Source: an uncultured Prevotellaceae bacterium
GTDB lineage: Bacteria; Bacteroidota; Bacteroidia; Bacteroidales; Bacteroidaceae
NCBI GenBank assembly: GCA_946410305.1
Contig: CAMJZV010000004.1
Location: 1 to 64,000 of the forward strand
Length of the DNA stretch: 64,000 nucleotides
Reading direction: 5' to 3'
This document shows positions 25,670-35,073 of this stretch, piece after piece. Under the pieces are notes generated by a model. The model saw only the letters and a list, made by a program, of their open reading frames with translations. It had not been told where the DNA came from and did not search any database. The position numbers were made by a program, and so were the translations under genes. Numbering within the stretch: position 1 is the first letter of the stretch; each line of letters starts with the position of its first letter.

Positions 25670-26802
25670 TTTTCAATATCTTTCATGATACCATTTAAAT
25701 ATTGTTCAGAGGACCTACGATAATCTTCTAATAATCTGTTTGTCTCAACAAAATTGATATCACTCTCATAATCAGTTTTACCGTCTTTATACCTATTCAA
25801 CAAATGAAAAGTATTAAGAACTTCCATAATTCGATCGTTATCTATAGAATTTTCTTCTTCTCTCTTTGTGAAACTATAGAATTGGGTATTATAGTTAATA
25901 CAGAATATCGACCCATGAAACGAATCAGTTATTACAGTATGCGCATCCCTAATTAAACTAAGAAAAGATTCAGGTGTGGCAAAAATATGTCTTTCTTTAT
26001 GTAGATAAATCGGACGCGTAACAATATAGTACACTGGAAGTTCTTTAATCCTACCTAATTTCTCTGCATAGTCACTAATACTTTGCTTTTCACCAAGTAT
26101 ATAACAAAGAATATATTTCTTTTCTTTCAATCCTGTGTTCGGATGGCATTCTGCAATTTTATTCCAATCGTTTGCGTTAAGTAATAATGTCGGGTCTAAC
26201 ACAAAAGTCACTTTTCTCCCCAGCTCCTCGCTGAGTAATTTGCAATTAGTCATCTCTCGGCAAGACAGACTATTAAACTTAGAGAGTTTCGATTTCAATA
26301 TCTGCAAATAAACCTTTGAAATATGGGTCGAGCCTAAACTTGGGGCATAAGAGAGCCTTGAATAATGTTCATTAACATAATCAAGAAAATAAATCGGATT
26401 CTTTTTAGTTCTCGCTTCACCCCACGTTTGATCACTACCCACCATATATGCATCGTATTCTGTACAAGATGGTAAAGTCAATGGATTATAATTGATTGAG
26501 GATTCTCTTATTCTTGTTTTTATAAAATGATCAAAGCCTTTAGAAAATTCTTCAAATTCTGGTGAAGAAAAAAAAGAATAATCATCAAGTCCCGAAATAA
26601 CTGGTTCCTTAGTAATATGCTTTATATAGGAGACTATTTTTTTTATTACTCTTTTCCACAACGAAAGAGGTACAGCATTTGTAAAGTTCAGATATTCTGA
26701 AGAACATCCGTACCTATCCACCGCTTGTTGAAGTGCGTAAGCTTGTAACACAGTACCGTAATTATACTGTTTGTAAGGTGCTACTATTGCTATTTTTTTC
26801 AT
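25666..26802 (-). CDS. Polysaccharide pyruvyltransferase family protein (copy A)
   Basis: This 378-residue protein has the PF04230 pattern: KIAIVAPYKQYNYGTVLQAYALQQAV at the start, YMVGSDQTWGEARTKKNP in the first third, LDPTLLLNANDW, and VITDSFHGSIFCINY near the end. Such enzymes move a pyruvyl group from phosphoenolpyruvate to a sugar as a ketal. It overlaps the Wzy gene by 41 bases and GT4 by 4 bases. A second, diverged copy is at 31429-32559, so two sugars may be decorated. Confidence 0.85.
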   Translation of the reverse strand: MKKIAIVAPYKQYNYGTVLQAYALQQAVDRYGCSSEYLNFTNAVPLSLWKRVIKKIVSYIKHITKEPVISGLDDYSFFSSPEFEEFSKGFDHFIKTRIRESSINYNPLTLPSCTEYDAYMVGSDQTWGEARTKKNPIYFLDYVNEHYSRLSYAPSLGSTHISKVYLQILKSKLSKFNSLSCREMTNCKLLSEELGRKVTFVLDPTLLLNANDWNKIAECHPNTGLKEKKYILCYILGEKQSISDYAEKLGRIKELPVYYIVTRPIYLHKERHIFATPESFLSLIRDAHTVITDSFHGSIFCINYNTQFYSFTKREEENSIDNDRIMEVLNTFHLLNRYKDGKTDYESDINFVETNRLLEDYRRSSEQYLNGIMKDIEK

Positions 26803-28021
26803 AAGTTTTATAATAGAATTTTGACTGAGCTAAACCACAAACATAGACGAGCATAAATCCTGTCCAAAATACTGGACTATGCCCGCGAATAAACATCATA
26901 ACATAAAGAATGAAAAGAATTAGAGACCGATAACCTTTTACTATCCTCATAAGAAATAACAAATAAGACAAAAATAGTATTAAGCCTATAAAGCCATAAC
27001 GCATGATATATGCTTTATAGCCAACATTGGCACCACCAATGTCCATCACCTTTTTCACGCCAATCCCCCCTAATACATAAGGAGAGTTAAGAAATGCATC
27101 AAATTGATTATCAAAATTCTCAGTGGTTCGGTTATTACCTATAATACCTTTTGAATCGTCAAGTTCAAGCCTCTCTATAATACCCTCATTGATAAAATTA
27201 CGACCTCCATTATAATCTTTAAAAAAATGGTAACTTGAAAATGAAACTAACAAAAGCAACGAAACACTTAATACACCTCTTTTGGTATATTGTACTCTAT
27301 GTGCGATATATGCAAACACCCCCATAAGAAAACCTGCAAGCGAGACTGTCGCAATGATTGTCGCTATATATAGCTGATTACGTCTCTCTTTAAACTGGAA
27401 TCCATTGATAAAAAGGAGAAATACCATAAGGATAGCCAAATAACCTGGCTCCAGAAATATGGAACTGAAACGCAAGAAATCCGGAACTACAGCGAATGAT
27501 TTAAGCATCCAAGACTGGTTTACCAAAAAAACGTAGTGATTATCGAATAGATACTGGGCTTCTAATCCTTGACCTCGGTCAATCGTTCCATAAGTGATGG
27601 GCGTTGAAGGGAGATTAATGCCCACTAAATGCAAAATCCAAAATGCTAATGATATGGCAATGATAACTGTAATAACTTTCTGGAATTTCTCCAATAAATC
27701 ATTTAGATATTTGGTCTTGAGAAATATCAATGGAATAATTGCAAAAGTTTGCATAAATTTCAGGATATAAGCATTTAGATTACCTTCTGCTTGATACAAA
27801 AAAAGAAATACAAGCAGTACCGCTGCAAATAATCTATTATTATCCTTTGAAGTCCAAAATGGTGCGTAACTAAAGTAAAAAACAGAAAGGACAAATATTA
27901 CCACACACGCAGTCATTTCTGGTATCCACCATAGAAACCATACTTTTAGCGAATAAAGAGCCTGAATGATTAAAATAATGGAATAAATATTCCACCTCTT
28001 GTCTATATGGGAGTTTGTCAT
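26762..28021 (-). CDS. O-antigen/capsule polymerase Wzy
   Basis: This 419-residue protein has about ten to eleven hydrophobic helices and one long outer loop (about residues 255-320) with Asn-, Asp- and Arg-rich sequence, the usual layout of Wzy polymerases. FLRFSSIFLEPGYLAILMVFLLF resembles the conserved region before the main periplasmic loop. It would join lipid-linked repeat units in the periplasm. It overlaps the pyruvyltransferase gene by 41 bases, so the reading frames share coding DNA over the hydrophilic C-terminus. Confidence 0.8.
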   Translation of the reverse strand: MTNSHIDKRWNIYSIILIIQALYSLKVWFLWWIPEMTACVVIFVLSVFYFSYAPFWTSKDNNRLFAAVLLVFLFLYQAEGNLNAYILKFMQTFAIIPLIFLKTKYLNDLLEKFQKVITVIIAISLAFWILHLVGINLPSTPITYGTIDRGQGLEAQYLFDNHYVFLVNQSWMLKSFAVVPDFLRFSSIFLEPGYLAILMVFLLFINGFQFKERRNQLYIATIIATVSLAGFLMGVFAYIAHRVQYTKRGVLSVSLLLLVSFSSYHFFKDYNGGRNFINEGIIERLELDDSKGIIGNNRTTENFDNQFDAFLNSPYVLGGIGVKKVMDIGGANVGYKAYIMRYGFIGLILFLSYLLFLMRIVKGYRSLILFILYVMMFIRGHSPVFWTGFMLVYVCGLAQSKFYYKTYEKNSNSSTLQTV

Positions 28022-28035
28022 GTTACTATTCTATT

Positions 28036-28878
28036 CTAAATACACTTAAGATGTGCTCCATAATCACAATGCACAACTTCACCTGAAATACATTTTGAAA
28101 AATCACTCAATAAGAACGCAGCCACTTCAGCCATTTCCTCTGGAAGGAAAACTCTACCGCAAGGACTTCCGTTGTACAACAAATCTTCACTACTTCTACC
28201 TGTCATTTCAGACACAGTTACACCTGGAGCTAGGGCATTCACTCGTACGCCATCGGCAGCAAGACGATTGTTCAGTCCCCCTACCAGACTATTTATTACG
28301 GTTTTTGTTAATCCATAAGGAATGTCCGTATGAAAACTGCCTCTCTCGCTGCTGATAAACAAGACATTCGTTCCTTGAATACAATTTCTTTTTATTTGCT
28401 GTTCCAGATAATGTTTGGTTAAGAAATATGAGCCTTTTATATTCGTATTGAACTGCTTTTCAAACCCTTCAACAGTAACATAACGGAAGTCTTTCTCGTG
28501 CAATGAAACGCCGGCATTATTGACCAAACAGTCTATACGATTGTTCATAATACTATAACAATTACCAAGAAATTTTTCGGATTCTTTTACATCAGAAACA
28601 TCAAAGGGAATTATCTTACATTTACTTTCACCCCCTAACTTCTGTTGAGCTTGTTGAAGACGATCATAATTTCTACCGCATATCAAAACGATTGCTCCTT
28701 CATCAATACATTTCTGAGCAATGGAATAGCCTATCCCAGATGCACCTCCTGTAATTAATATATTCTTTCCTCCAAGGCTTTTCCCTGTAGTATTGACTTT
28801 TACTTCTGCCGTTATCTTTATTATAGGCACACCTTTAAAAATATATCTAAGGGCTCTTCTAATTATTGATACCATCAT
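28036..28878 (-). CDS. Short-chain dehydrogenase/reductase with N-terminal extension
   Basis: This 280-residue SDR has an N-terminal extension of 35 residues, then NILITGGASGIGYSIAQKC (cofactor site), CLVNNAGVSLHEKDF, ISSERGSFHTDIPYGLTKTVI (Ser and Tyr-Lys of the active site) and NALAPGVTVSEM. It overlaps the MenD-like gene by 20 bases, which suggests coupled expression and a shared pathway. A reduction of a keto group on a sugar or on an acyloin product is plausible; the substrate is unknown. Confidence 0.85.
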   Translation of the reverse strand: MMVSIIRRALRYIFKGVPIIKITAEVKVNTTGKSLGGKNILITGGASGIGYSIAQKCIDEGAIVLICGRNYDRLQQAQQKLGGESKCKIIPFDVSDVKESEKFLGNCYSIMNNRIDCLVNNAGVSLHEKDFRYVTVEGFEKQFNTNIKGSYFLTKHYLEQQIKRNCIQGTNVLFISSERGSFHTDIPYGLTKTVINSLVGGLNNRLAADGVRVNALAPGVTVSEMTGRSSEDLLYNGSPCGRVFLPEEMAEVAAFLLSDFSKCISGEVVHCDYGAHLKCI

Positions 28879-30580
28879 TAATTTTTTTTATCATTCTTGT
28901 CAATTTATTCTTAACCCTCATTGAGAGAGTAATCTTTTTCCTATTTCTTGCTAACATTGATCTTAATTCACGACCATCAGTATCGGCATCTGTTATAGCC
29001 TCAAGCAGAATCGGCTGTTCTGAGGGTTGGAAAAATTTGCTTACAACCTTTTCCAGCTCATCGGCACTTATTACTTTCCAATACTCAAGGCCTGACATGG
29101 TTGAGATTTCCTTGAATTGGTTATGGTGCGACGCTGCTATATGCAAGTTTAACGTTGAAATTCGTTCAAGACTGATGTTATAATGAAATTCTGCACCTGC
29201 ATTATTGTTAATCAACAGAATTCTAATATTATTTGGCATAGTACCAATAGCTTCATTCAGGTCATACAAATAACTCAAATCACCAACTACTAGCAATGCT
29301 ATTCTGCTTGTACTTAGTGCCTGGCCAATAAATGTTGAAAGGGCGCCGTCTATACCATCAGCACAAATATTACCAATAACAGTAGAATCTTTGGGAATGG
29401 TGCAAAAGTTGGTGAATCGCATGCTATTCAATACGCTTGTATGTAATATGCTCTTGTCAGGCAGTCGATTTAATACCTCCTTGATAACATAATAATTTGT
29501 GAAATTACGAATTCCAAAATTAATTTCATCAAATCTCGTCTTCCATAACTGATAATATGCCTTAGTATTCAATCCATCTGACACTTTTGCCAGTTCTTCG
29601 AAGAATAATTCTGGAGAAATTGCAAAAATATTCTGCAATGTTTGCATAGGATCGTACACTATTGCCTCTTCATCAATATACCAATGAGGAATATTTTTAT
29701 TGCGATATTTAACGCCAACACCAGAATAAACCTTAGACCCATAAGTAATTACAATATCGGGATGTAAATCCCAATATTCAATATTATTTAGTACAACATC
29801 CAACCCTGGTGAATGAATAAATGTATCATCATTCACGTTAGCAAAATAATCGGTGGTGATAACCGTCTCATATTTCTCATTAAATGAACGGAGTGCTTTT
29901 TTCAACCTTTCAGTATGAGATTTATATTGTCCACAAACCACCAAAACTTTCTTGCCTGTCAACTCTTGGGCGAATTGTTTCCAGTCAATATTTTTCTCTA
30001 TAACGTTGATTTTTCTTGTTAAAGGAATCTCTGGATTTTCAAAAGTTGATAGTTCTCTGATATTTAGTGGTTCGAGAAAATTAATCTGAATCGGCCCTTT
30101 CCAGTTCCTGTTTTGATATATCAAAGCCTCGTTGACACAACGGTTACAATACCAATAATCCTCATCGTTCTTAACAAGTGGCAAATCCACAGCATATTTG
30201 CAGAAAGGTTTATACATATCCACTTGATTGATACACTGGTTTTCACCATGGAAACGCTGATACCTTGCCCTGTCTGAAGTTAGCGCAATAAGCGGAATAT
30301 GTCGCTCAAAAGCCTCCTGCATAGCAGGGAGATAATTGCATGATGCCGTTGCTGATGTGCATACAACGCATACTGGTGCATCTATCGATTCTGCCAATCC
30401 TAAGGCGACGAAGCCTGCACTCCTTTCGTCAACAACAGAATAGCAGGTAAAGAATGAATCTATTTCTACGGCATGTACCAAAGGGACATGTCGTGTACCT
30501 GGTGAAATCACAAAATGCCTAACATCATATTGTTTCAGCAAAGAAACTATAATTTGTACTTGTTTAATATTTGTATACAT
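28859..30580 (-). CDS. MenD-like thiamine-diphosphate enzyme in a capsule locus
   Basis: This 573-residue protein follows MenD (2-succinyl-5-enolpyruvyl-6-hydroxy-3-cyclohexene-1-carboxylate synthase) closely in layout: HFVISPGTRHVPLVHAV (MenD SPGSR region), catalytic Glu52 in VVDERSAGFVALGLAE, PVCVVCTSATASCNYLPAMQEA, and the ThDP/metal motif GDLSYLYDLNEAIGT...LLINNNAG in the last third. No other menaquinone gene is nearby; its neighbours are sugar genes. I infer a decarboxylase or acyloin-forming enzyme that makes an unusual sugar or sugar substituent. A short partial homologue lies 9 bases upstream. Confidence 0.8.
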   Translation of the reverse strand: MYTNIKQVQIIVSLLKQYDVRHFVISPGTRHVPLVHAVEIDSFFTCYSVVDERSAGFVALGLAESIDAPVCVVCTSATASCNYLPAMQEAFERHIPLIALTSDRARYQRFHGENQCINQVDMYKPFCKYAVDLPLVKNDEDYWYCNRCVNEALIYQNRNWKGPIQINFLEPLNIRELSTFENPEIPLTRKINVIEKNIDWKQFAQELTGKKVLVVCGQYKSHTERLKKALRSFNEKYETVITTDYFANVNDDTFIHSPGLDVVLNNIEYWDLHPDIVITYGSKVYSGVGVKYRNKNIPHWYIDEEAIVYDPMQTLQNIFAISPELFFEELAKVSDGLNTKAYYQLWKTRFDEINFGIRNFTNYYVIKEVLNRLPDKSILHTSVLNSMRFTNFCTIPKDSTVIGNICADGIDGALSTFIGQALSTSRIALLVVGDLSYLYDLNEAIGTMPNNIRILLINNNAGAEFHYNISLERISTLNLHIAASHHNQFKEISTMSGLEYWKVISADELEKVVSKFFQPSEQPILLEAITDADTDGRELRSMLARNRKKITLSMRVKNKLTRMIKKINDGINN

Positions 30581-30588
30581 GTATCTTT

Positions 30589-31422
30589 CTATTTAATATA
30601 AACGAGTTTTGGTTTCTCTTCACGCAGCAATGCAGAATAATCAGCTTTTTCCGTTTGAATCACGTTAATTCCGTTACTCTCAATCCAAGGAGACAACTTA
30701 CTCATGGATCCACTGCTATCAGCGACGACTACCAAAAATAACGTGCTTGGGAGATTTCGGAAATTAAAGATATTGCTGTCGTAAGCCAACAAATTCTCTG
30801 GAATACATAATACAGCTTTTCCATTACAACCTAAAAGATAGCCAACATATTTTGATATGACACAATAGCGATGTTGCTGAGAGATGGCGATATTGTGTTC
30901 TCCCGATAATTTTGCAGGATGATAACAGAATACTACATCCTTATCAGAAAGACTTCCTTCTAATTCTTGAAGAACACAAGAGTAATCAACAGGCTTTTCT
31001 TCTTCCAACATTAGTGTAGTCCTCAGCAGATGTGGTCCATGTCGCAGTTGCATTTCCTGGACGACTTCATCCTCATTAGAATCCTCCAAGAGTAAAGCAC
31101 TACTCATAAGACAACGGTCAAGATAATCATAATGCTGGTAAAGATTCCCATTGACAGTTATCAATACTAAGTCTTTTCTTTGGAGCCAAGCCTCAGTGAC
31201 TGCCGTAAGAGTACTGGATAATTCATCCTCTTTCAATAACAATGCCACAGGCTTTTCTAATATTTTTATAATTCCGAAAGCTTCAAATGTAGCACTGCGA
31301 GCGTCCTTAACTTCTTTGACATCGAATGTATCTGATAGGAACGATAGTGGTGTCTTACTTTCAGTCGTGACAACAGTCGTAACTCCTAAGCGCAATAATA
31401 TATTACATAGTTTACTTTTCAT
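30589..31422 (-). CDS. Short ThDP-enzyme-like protein, possible partner of the MenD-like enzyme
   Basis: This 277-residue protein has two parts that look like reduced versions of thiamine-diphosphate enzyme domains. Residues 1-130 recall the PYR domain (LGVTTVVTTESKTPLSFL, ATFEAFGIIKILEKPVALLL, AVTEAWLQRKDLVLITVNG); residues 160-277 recall a PP domain (AISQQHRYCVISKYVGYLLGCNGKAVLCIPE, LFLVVVADSSGS) but lack the GDG...NN metal motif. It may be an inactive subunit of the adjoining MenD-like enzyme, as in two-subunit decarboxylases. This is inference; the match is weak and by eye. Confidence 0.5.
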   Translation of the reverse strand: MKSKLCNILLRLGVTTVVTTESKTPLSFLSDTFDVKEVKDARSATFEAFGIIKILEKPVALLLKEDELSSTLTAVTEAWLQRKDLVLITVNGNLYQHYDYLDRCLMSSALLLEDSNEDEVVQEMQLRHGPHLLRTTLMLEEEKPVDYSCVLQELEGSLSDKDVVFCYHPAKLSGEHNIAISQQHRYCVISKYVGYLLGCNGKAVLCIPENLLAYDSNIFNFRNLPSTLFLVVVADSSGSMSKLSPWIESNGINVIQTEKADYSALLREEKPKLVYIK

Positions 31423-31428
31423 ATCCCG

Positions 31429-32559
31429 TTATTTTAATGCATTTATCAAGAAGGAAGCAGACTTCTTTCTGAGATTATCTATTACTATTTGTACAGCTTC
31501 AAAAGAATAATGAGACAAATCTAAACTTCCTAACATTTTGAACTGTTCAATATCGATCAAATTAGCAGACAGCATAAAAGATTCAAAAAGGGTTGTCAGT
31601 CGTTCTGAAACTTTCCTATTTGTACAAACAGTCAGCAATGCTCTTGAAAACAAAAAAGAGAAAACAGAGCCATGGAAAGAGTCTGTAATGACATATTCAG
31701 CAGCATGAATATATCCCAACCATTCTTTTGGGCCTGCCGTATAAATATATCGTACTCCTTCTTTTGGTTCTGGCTTAACTCCTGTAGTTGATGACACAAC
31801 AACATAAACAGTCAGCCCTAGGTCTTTCGCCAAGCAAACTGCCTTGTCAACAATTTGTTGGTTATACTGCAAAGTATAAACAAACAAATACCTCTCTTTT
31901 ATTGGGGGTAAAACAAGTAGTTTTTCCCACTCGCTCTTTGTCAGAAGCATGGTTGGGTCAGCAACAATAGATGCCTGCTTTCCAAAATATTTATTAACTA
32001 TATCAACTCCTGATGTTTCTCTAACAGAGATGGCATGATAGTCATCAAGCCAGTCCGGATGGTAAGGCCAAACTCCGTCTGGGATTTCTTTTACTGCAAA
32101 ACTAGAAGCGTATGATATTTTTTTCTTTCCTTTGGGTACAAAGGTCAGGAAATACGGCTCATTTATGAAAGGCATCAACGGATTCCATATTTGGTCGCTA
32201 CCTGCAACATAAACATCATAGACAGGAGGATTATCATATAGACTATCCACACTATAATATGTATCAGAATAGTCCATTAGAGCATTAAAAGCCTGGAAAT
32301 TCTTATTCTCAATAGGAATCTTCTTTCTTGAATCAACAAGACTTTTTAATATTCTCTTATAAAATGGTATTTGGGCTTTCGGATGCTTTTCCTTGAATCG
32401 TTTACTCTCAAGATAATCAGGACTCCATGGGCGTACTAAATCTATCAACTCACATGTGTGCCCTTGGTTTTTAATAAATTTCCACAGCGCATAACACTGA
32501 AGACAAGCACCATAATTCTCTGGTGCTTTCTGAACTGTAATTATACCTATTTTTTTCAT
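31429..32559 (-). CDS. Polysaccharide pyruvyltransferase family protein (copy B)
   Basis: This 376-residue protein has PF04230 signatures: KIGIITVQKAPENYGACLQCYALWKFI, VYVAGSDQIWNPLMPFINEPYF, IVADPTMLLTKSEWEKLL and VITDSFHGSVFSFLF. It differs clearly from copy A at 25666-26802, so substrates may differ. Its start codon shares a base with the stop of the MurB-like gene (32559), which links the two in expression. PEP is the expected donor. Confidence 0.85.
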   Translation of the reverse strand: MKKIGIITVQKAPENYGACLQCYALWKFIKNQGHTCELIDLVRPWSPDYLESKRFKEKHPKAQIPFYKRILKSLVDSRKKIPIENKNFQAFNALMDYSDTYYSVDSLYDNPPVYDVYVAGSDQIWNPLMPFINEPYFLTFVPKGKKKISYASSFAVKEIPDGVWPYHPDWLDDYHAISVRETSGVDIVNKYFGKQASIVADPTMLLTKSEWEKLLVLPPIKERYLFVYTLQYNQQIVDKAVCLAKDLGLTVYVVVSSTTGVKPEPKEGVRYIYTAGPKEWLGYIHAAEYVITDSFHGSVFSFLFSRALLTVCTNRKVSERLTTLFESFMLSANLIDIEQFKMLGSLDLSHYSFEAVQIVIDNLRKKSASFLINALK

Positions 32560-33554
32560 TACTTACAAATCTCTATTTCCATTTCTCCACACTCAAAACA
32601 TTCATGCATGAATGTATCATACCTAACGAAAGCGCAATCGGCTCCGTTGTCTTTCCAAATAAAACAATTGATGTTCTTAGGTGATACATAAGGTGTTACA
32701 TCATTATAACCAAATAATTTTAAGAGATAGGAATATCTTTTTAACTTATATGACTCATTATACCTTAAAAAATGATCAGCAACTCTTAAGGCAAGTACAA
32801 ACGGAAGCTTCAATATTCCTAGGTCAAAGATGCCCAACGGCTTCGATTTCCTACTTGTATAGACACTTCCAAGATTATTCGCTTTTCCTTCCTGTGTTTT
32901 AGTTCTTAAGTCAATATTGTGCTGAGCCTTTTGCTTAAGTTCTTCGATATTTGTAGTGGTATTCATTTTAAGACGGACTTGAAGGACGATCGCATTCAAC
33001 TCACGTCTTTTGATGGCTGTACTACGGTGAGAGAAGCCCAATTCTTCTCTTTTCAATGTTCGAAAAGAACAGGTTCCGTTACTCTCATACAGTATGACAT
33101 CTACGTCTGTAAGCAGTTCATAGATACTACACTTGAAACAGCTGCTGTTGTTAACGACAGCGGCCGCTACAGTACCAGGGAGGCCTACAAGGCCTTCAAA
33201 CCCCATGATGCCACGTTCAACGCAATATTTAGACAACTGAGAAACATTTACACCAGCATCACAAATGAGTTTCCCCTCCTTTTCGCTAAAGACAGTCATC
33301 TTCCTTGTCGTGATAATTGCATCTGTATGGAAAGTATCTTTGAAATATAAGTTGGAGGTATGTCCTATCACTTTAAAGTCCTTCTTGTTATTGCATAAGA
33401 ACCCCACAACAAGCCTTAATTCATCGACATTCGATGGCTGTATATAGTAAGGAACTATTGGGCCACGATGAATCCACGTTTTCTTTGCCAAAGAAACGTT
33501 CTCTGCATAGTCAATATGAATAGAGTCTAAAAACTGACTTATTATCTTATCCAT
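32559..33554 (-). CDS. MurB-like FAD-binding oxidoreductase in a capsule locus
   Basis: This 331-residue protein matches MurB (UDP-N-acetylenolpyruvoylglucosamine reductase) in motif order: a diphosphate loop VIGHTSNLYF (about 63-72), GFEGLVGLPGTVAAAVVNNSS (118-138), ELGFSHRSTAIK (171-182) equal to the MurB FGYRDS-F block, and NNLGSVYTSRKSKPLG, which matches GSxFxNP and the proton-donating Ser. The C-terminal 80 residues differ from cell-wall MurB. It overlaps the Wzx gene by 13 bases and sits next to a pyruvyltransferase. A role in reducing an enolpyruvyl or similar group on a capsule sugar is possible. Confidence 0.7.
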   Translation of the reverse strand: MDKIISQFLDSIHIDYAENVSLAKKTWIHRGPIVPYYIQPSNVDELRLVVGFLCNNKKDFKVIGHTSNLYFKDTFHTDAIITTRKMTVFSEKEGKLICDAGVNVSQLSKYCVERGIMGFEGLVGLPGTVAAAVVNNSSCFKCSIYELLTDVDVILYESNGTCSFRTLKREELGFSHRSTAIKRRELNAIVLQVRLKMNTTTNIEELKQKAQHNIDLRTKTQEGKANNLGSVYTSRKSKPLGIFDLGILKLPFVLALRVADHFLRYNESYKLKRYSYLLKLFGYNDVTPYVSPKNINCFIWKDNGADCAFVRYDTFMHECFECGEMEIEICK

Positions 33555-35068
33555 GGTAATCTCTTCTTAATTAGATTCATTATCATTTGTCTTTCACCTC
33601 TGGTTATACCGACACTATACACAATGAAGGCCGTGAAGATTAACGACGTTACTGTTACTGTTAAGAATCTAAACCAACCAGCAATTATAACAGATCCTAA
33701 ATAAATTGGAACTGGCAAAGTCAATACAGTCACAATTGCAATACGCATTAGAGCTTCATTGAGATATTCTTTTACAGGCATTCCGTTCTGACGGTGAGAG
33801 AAATAAATTCGGGTAATCTGGGCTATTATTGAAATACTCATTGCCACATACATGGTAGATTCTGGGGGGTAACCCATTTTCAGAAAAAACCATGCTACTG
33901 GAAGATTTAGAATAAGAAGTCCACCTGTCACTGTTTGGAAGGATCTAATATGTCCTGTGGCAGAAATGGATGTCTGGAGTGGATAACTCATTGAATCAAT
34001 GATAGCTATAATGATAACCAATCGCGTAAACAATATAGTATTCTCAGGGATATTCTTTAACCACAATGTTAGGATAAAGGGAGTTTCCAAAAGAATTGGT
34101 AGCGACAATAAAAATATCAAATAAAAATATAAACGTGATGAGCGGAATAACAATTTATAAAATTCATCTTTCTCACCTGCAGCATAATACTTTGTTATCT
34201 GGGGCTGTACTGCCTTATGGAAATTAAGAACAAACTGGTTGATGGCACTATTCACTTGATAAGCAATGGCACGAGCAGCATTGACAACGGGGTTAAAGAA
34301 GATATTGAGAAGAATATTTATACCTTGGCTCCTTATAATACCAGAAATGGCACCAAACAAACTCCAGCCTGAGTAATTGACTACCTCTTTAAATATGCCT
34401 TTATCCCAAAACCGCCTTACCCAACTTTCAGGGAAATATTTCAGGCTGTAAATGATGTAAAAAACGTCAATAGAACACGTCATCAAACATACCAATACTG
34501 AATTCACCTTCAGCTTGTCAAAGGGGGTTATATAGAGAATGTATGCTACACCCAACTTCAAGAACACTTCAAAAAGCCCACCTATTGCATATACGTTCAT
34601 CTTCTCCCTAGCAATGATAATGGCATTATAAGGAATTGTCATAATCCTAAACATAAAAGAGATGATAGCGCATTGATATACCCACATGGAAGCATCCGCC
34701 CTTCCTGCCGGAATAACCAATTGGGTTTTAACGAACCACAGCCCTAATGTCTCGGCTACAACGAATAATAACACGGCTAAGGACACAAAACACCAAAAGG
34801 ACATTGAAAAATACTCAGACAGCCTCGTGTAGTCCTGCCGCCCTAAATAAAAGGAGAAGAAACGCAAAGAAGCAGAATTCATGGTGGAAGAGAGAAAGCC
34901 AAACATGGCCACGACTCCACCTACAACATTATATATACCGTAATCCTCAGCCCCTAAAGCATTTAACACGATGCGCACTGTAAAGAGACTGACCGCCATT
35001 ACGACCAGCATCCTTACATACAGATACATCGTATTTTTTGCTATCCGCTTGTTATTATCTGATGGCAT
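33542..35068 (-). CDS. Wzx-type polysaccharide flippase
   Basis: This 508-residue protein has 12-14 hydrophobic helices and the N-terminal pattern of MATE/Wzx exporters (NTMYLYVRMLVVMAVSLFTVRIVLNALGAEDYGIYNVVGGVVAMF). It would move undecaprenyl-linked repeat units across the inner membrane to Wzy. It starts 5 bases after the polysaccharide deacetylase gene ends and overlaps the MurB-like gene by 13 bases. Confidence 0.85.
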   Translation of the reverse strand: MPSDNNKRIAKNTMYLYVRMLVVMAVSLFTVRIVLNALGAEDYGIYNVVGGVVAMFGFLSSTMNSASLRFFSFYLGRQDYTRLSEYFSMSFWCFVSLAVLLFVVAETLGLWFVKTQLVIPAGRADASMWVYQCAIISFMFRIMTIPYNAIIIAREKMNVYAIGGLFEVFLKLGVAYILYITPFDKLKVNSVLVCLMTCSIDVFYIIYSLKYFPESWVRRFWDKGIFKEVVNYSGWSLFGAISGIIRSQGINILLNIFFNPVVNAARAIAYQVNSAINQFVLNFHKAVQPQITKYYAAGEKDEFYKLLFRSSRLYFYLIFLLSLPILLETPFILTLWLKNIPENTILFTRLVIIIAIIDSMSYPLQTSISATGHIRSFQTVTGGLLILNLPVAWFFLKMGYPPESTMYVAMSISIIAQITRIYFSHRQNGMPVKEYLNEALMRIAIVTVLTLPVPIYLGSVIIAGWFRFLTVTVTSLIFTAFIVYSVGITRGERQMIMNLIKKRLPWIR

Positions 35069-35073
35069 AATAA

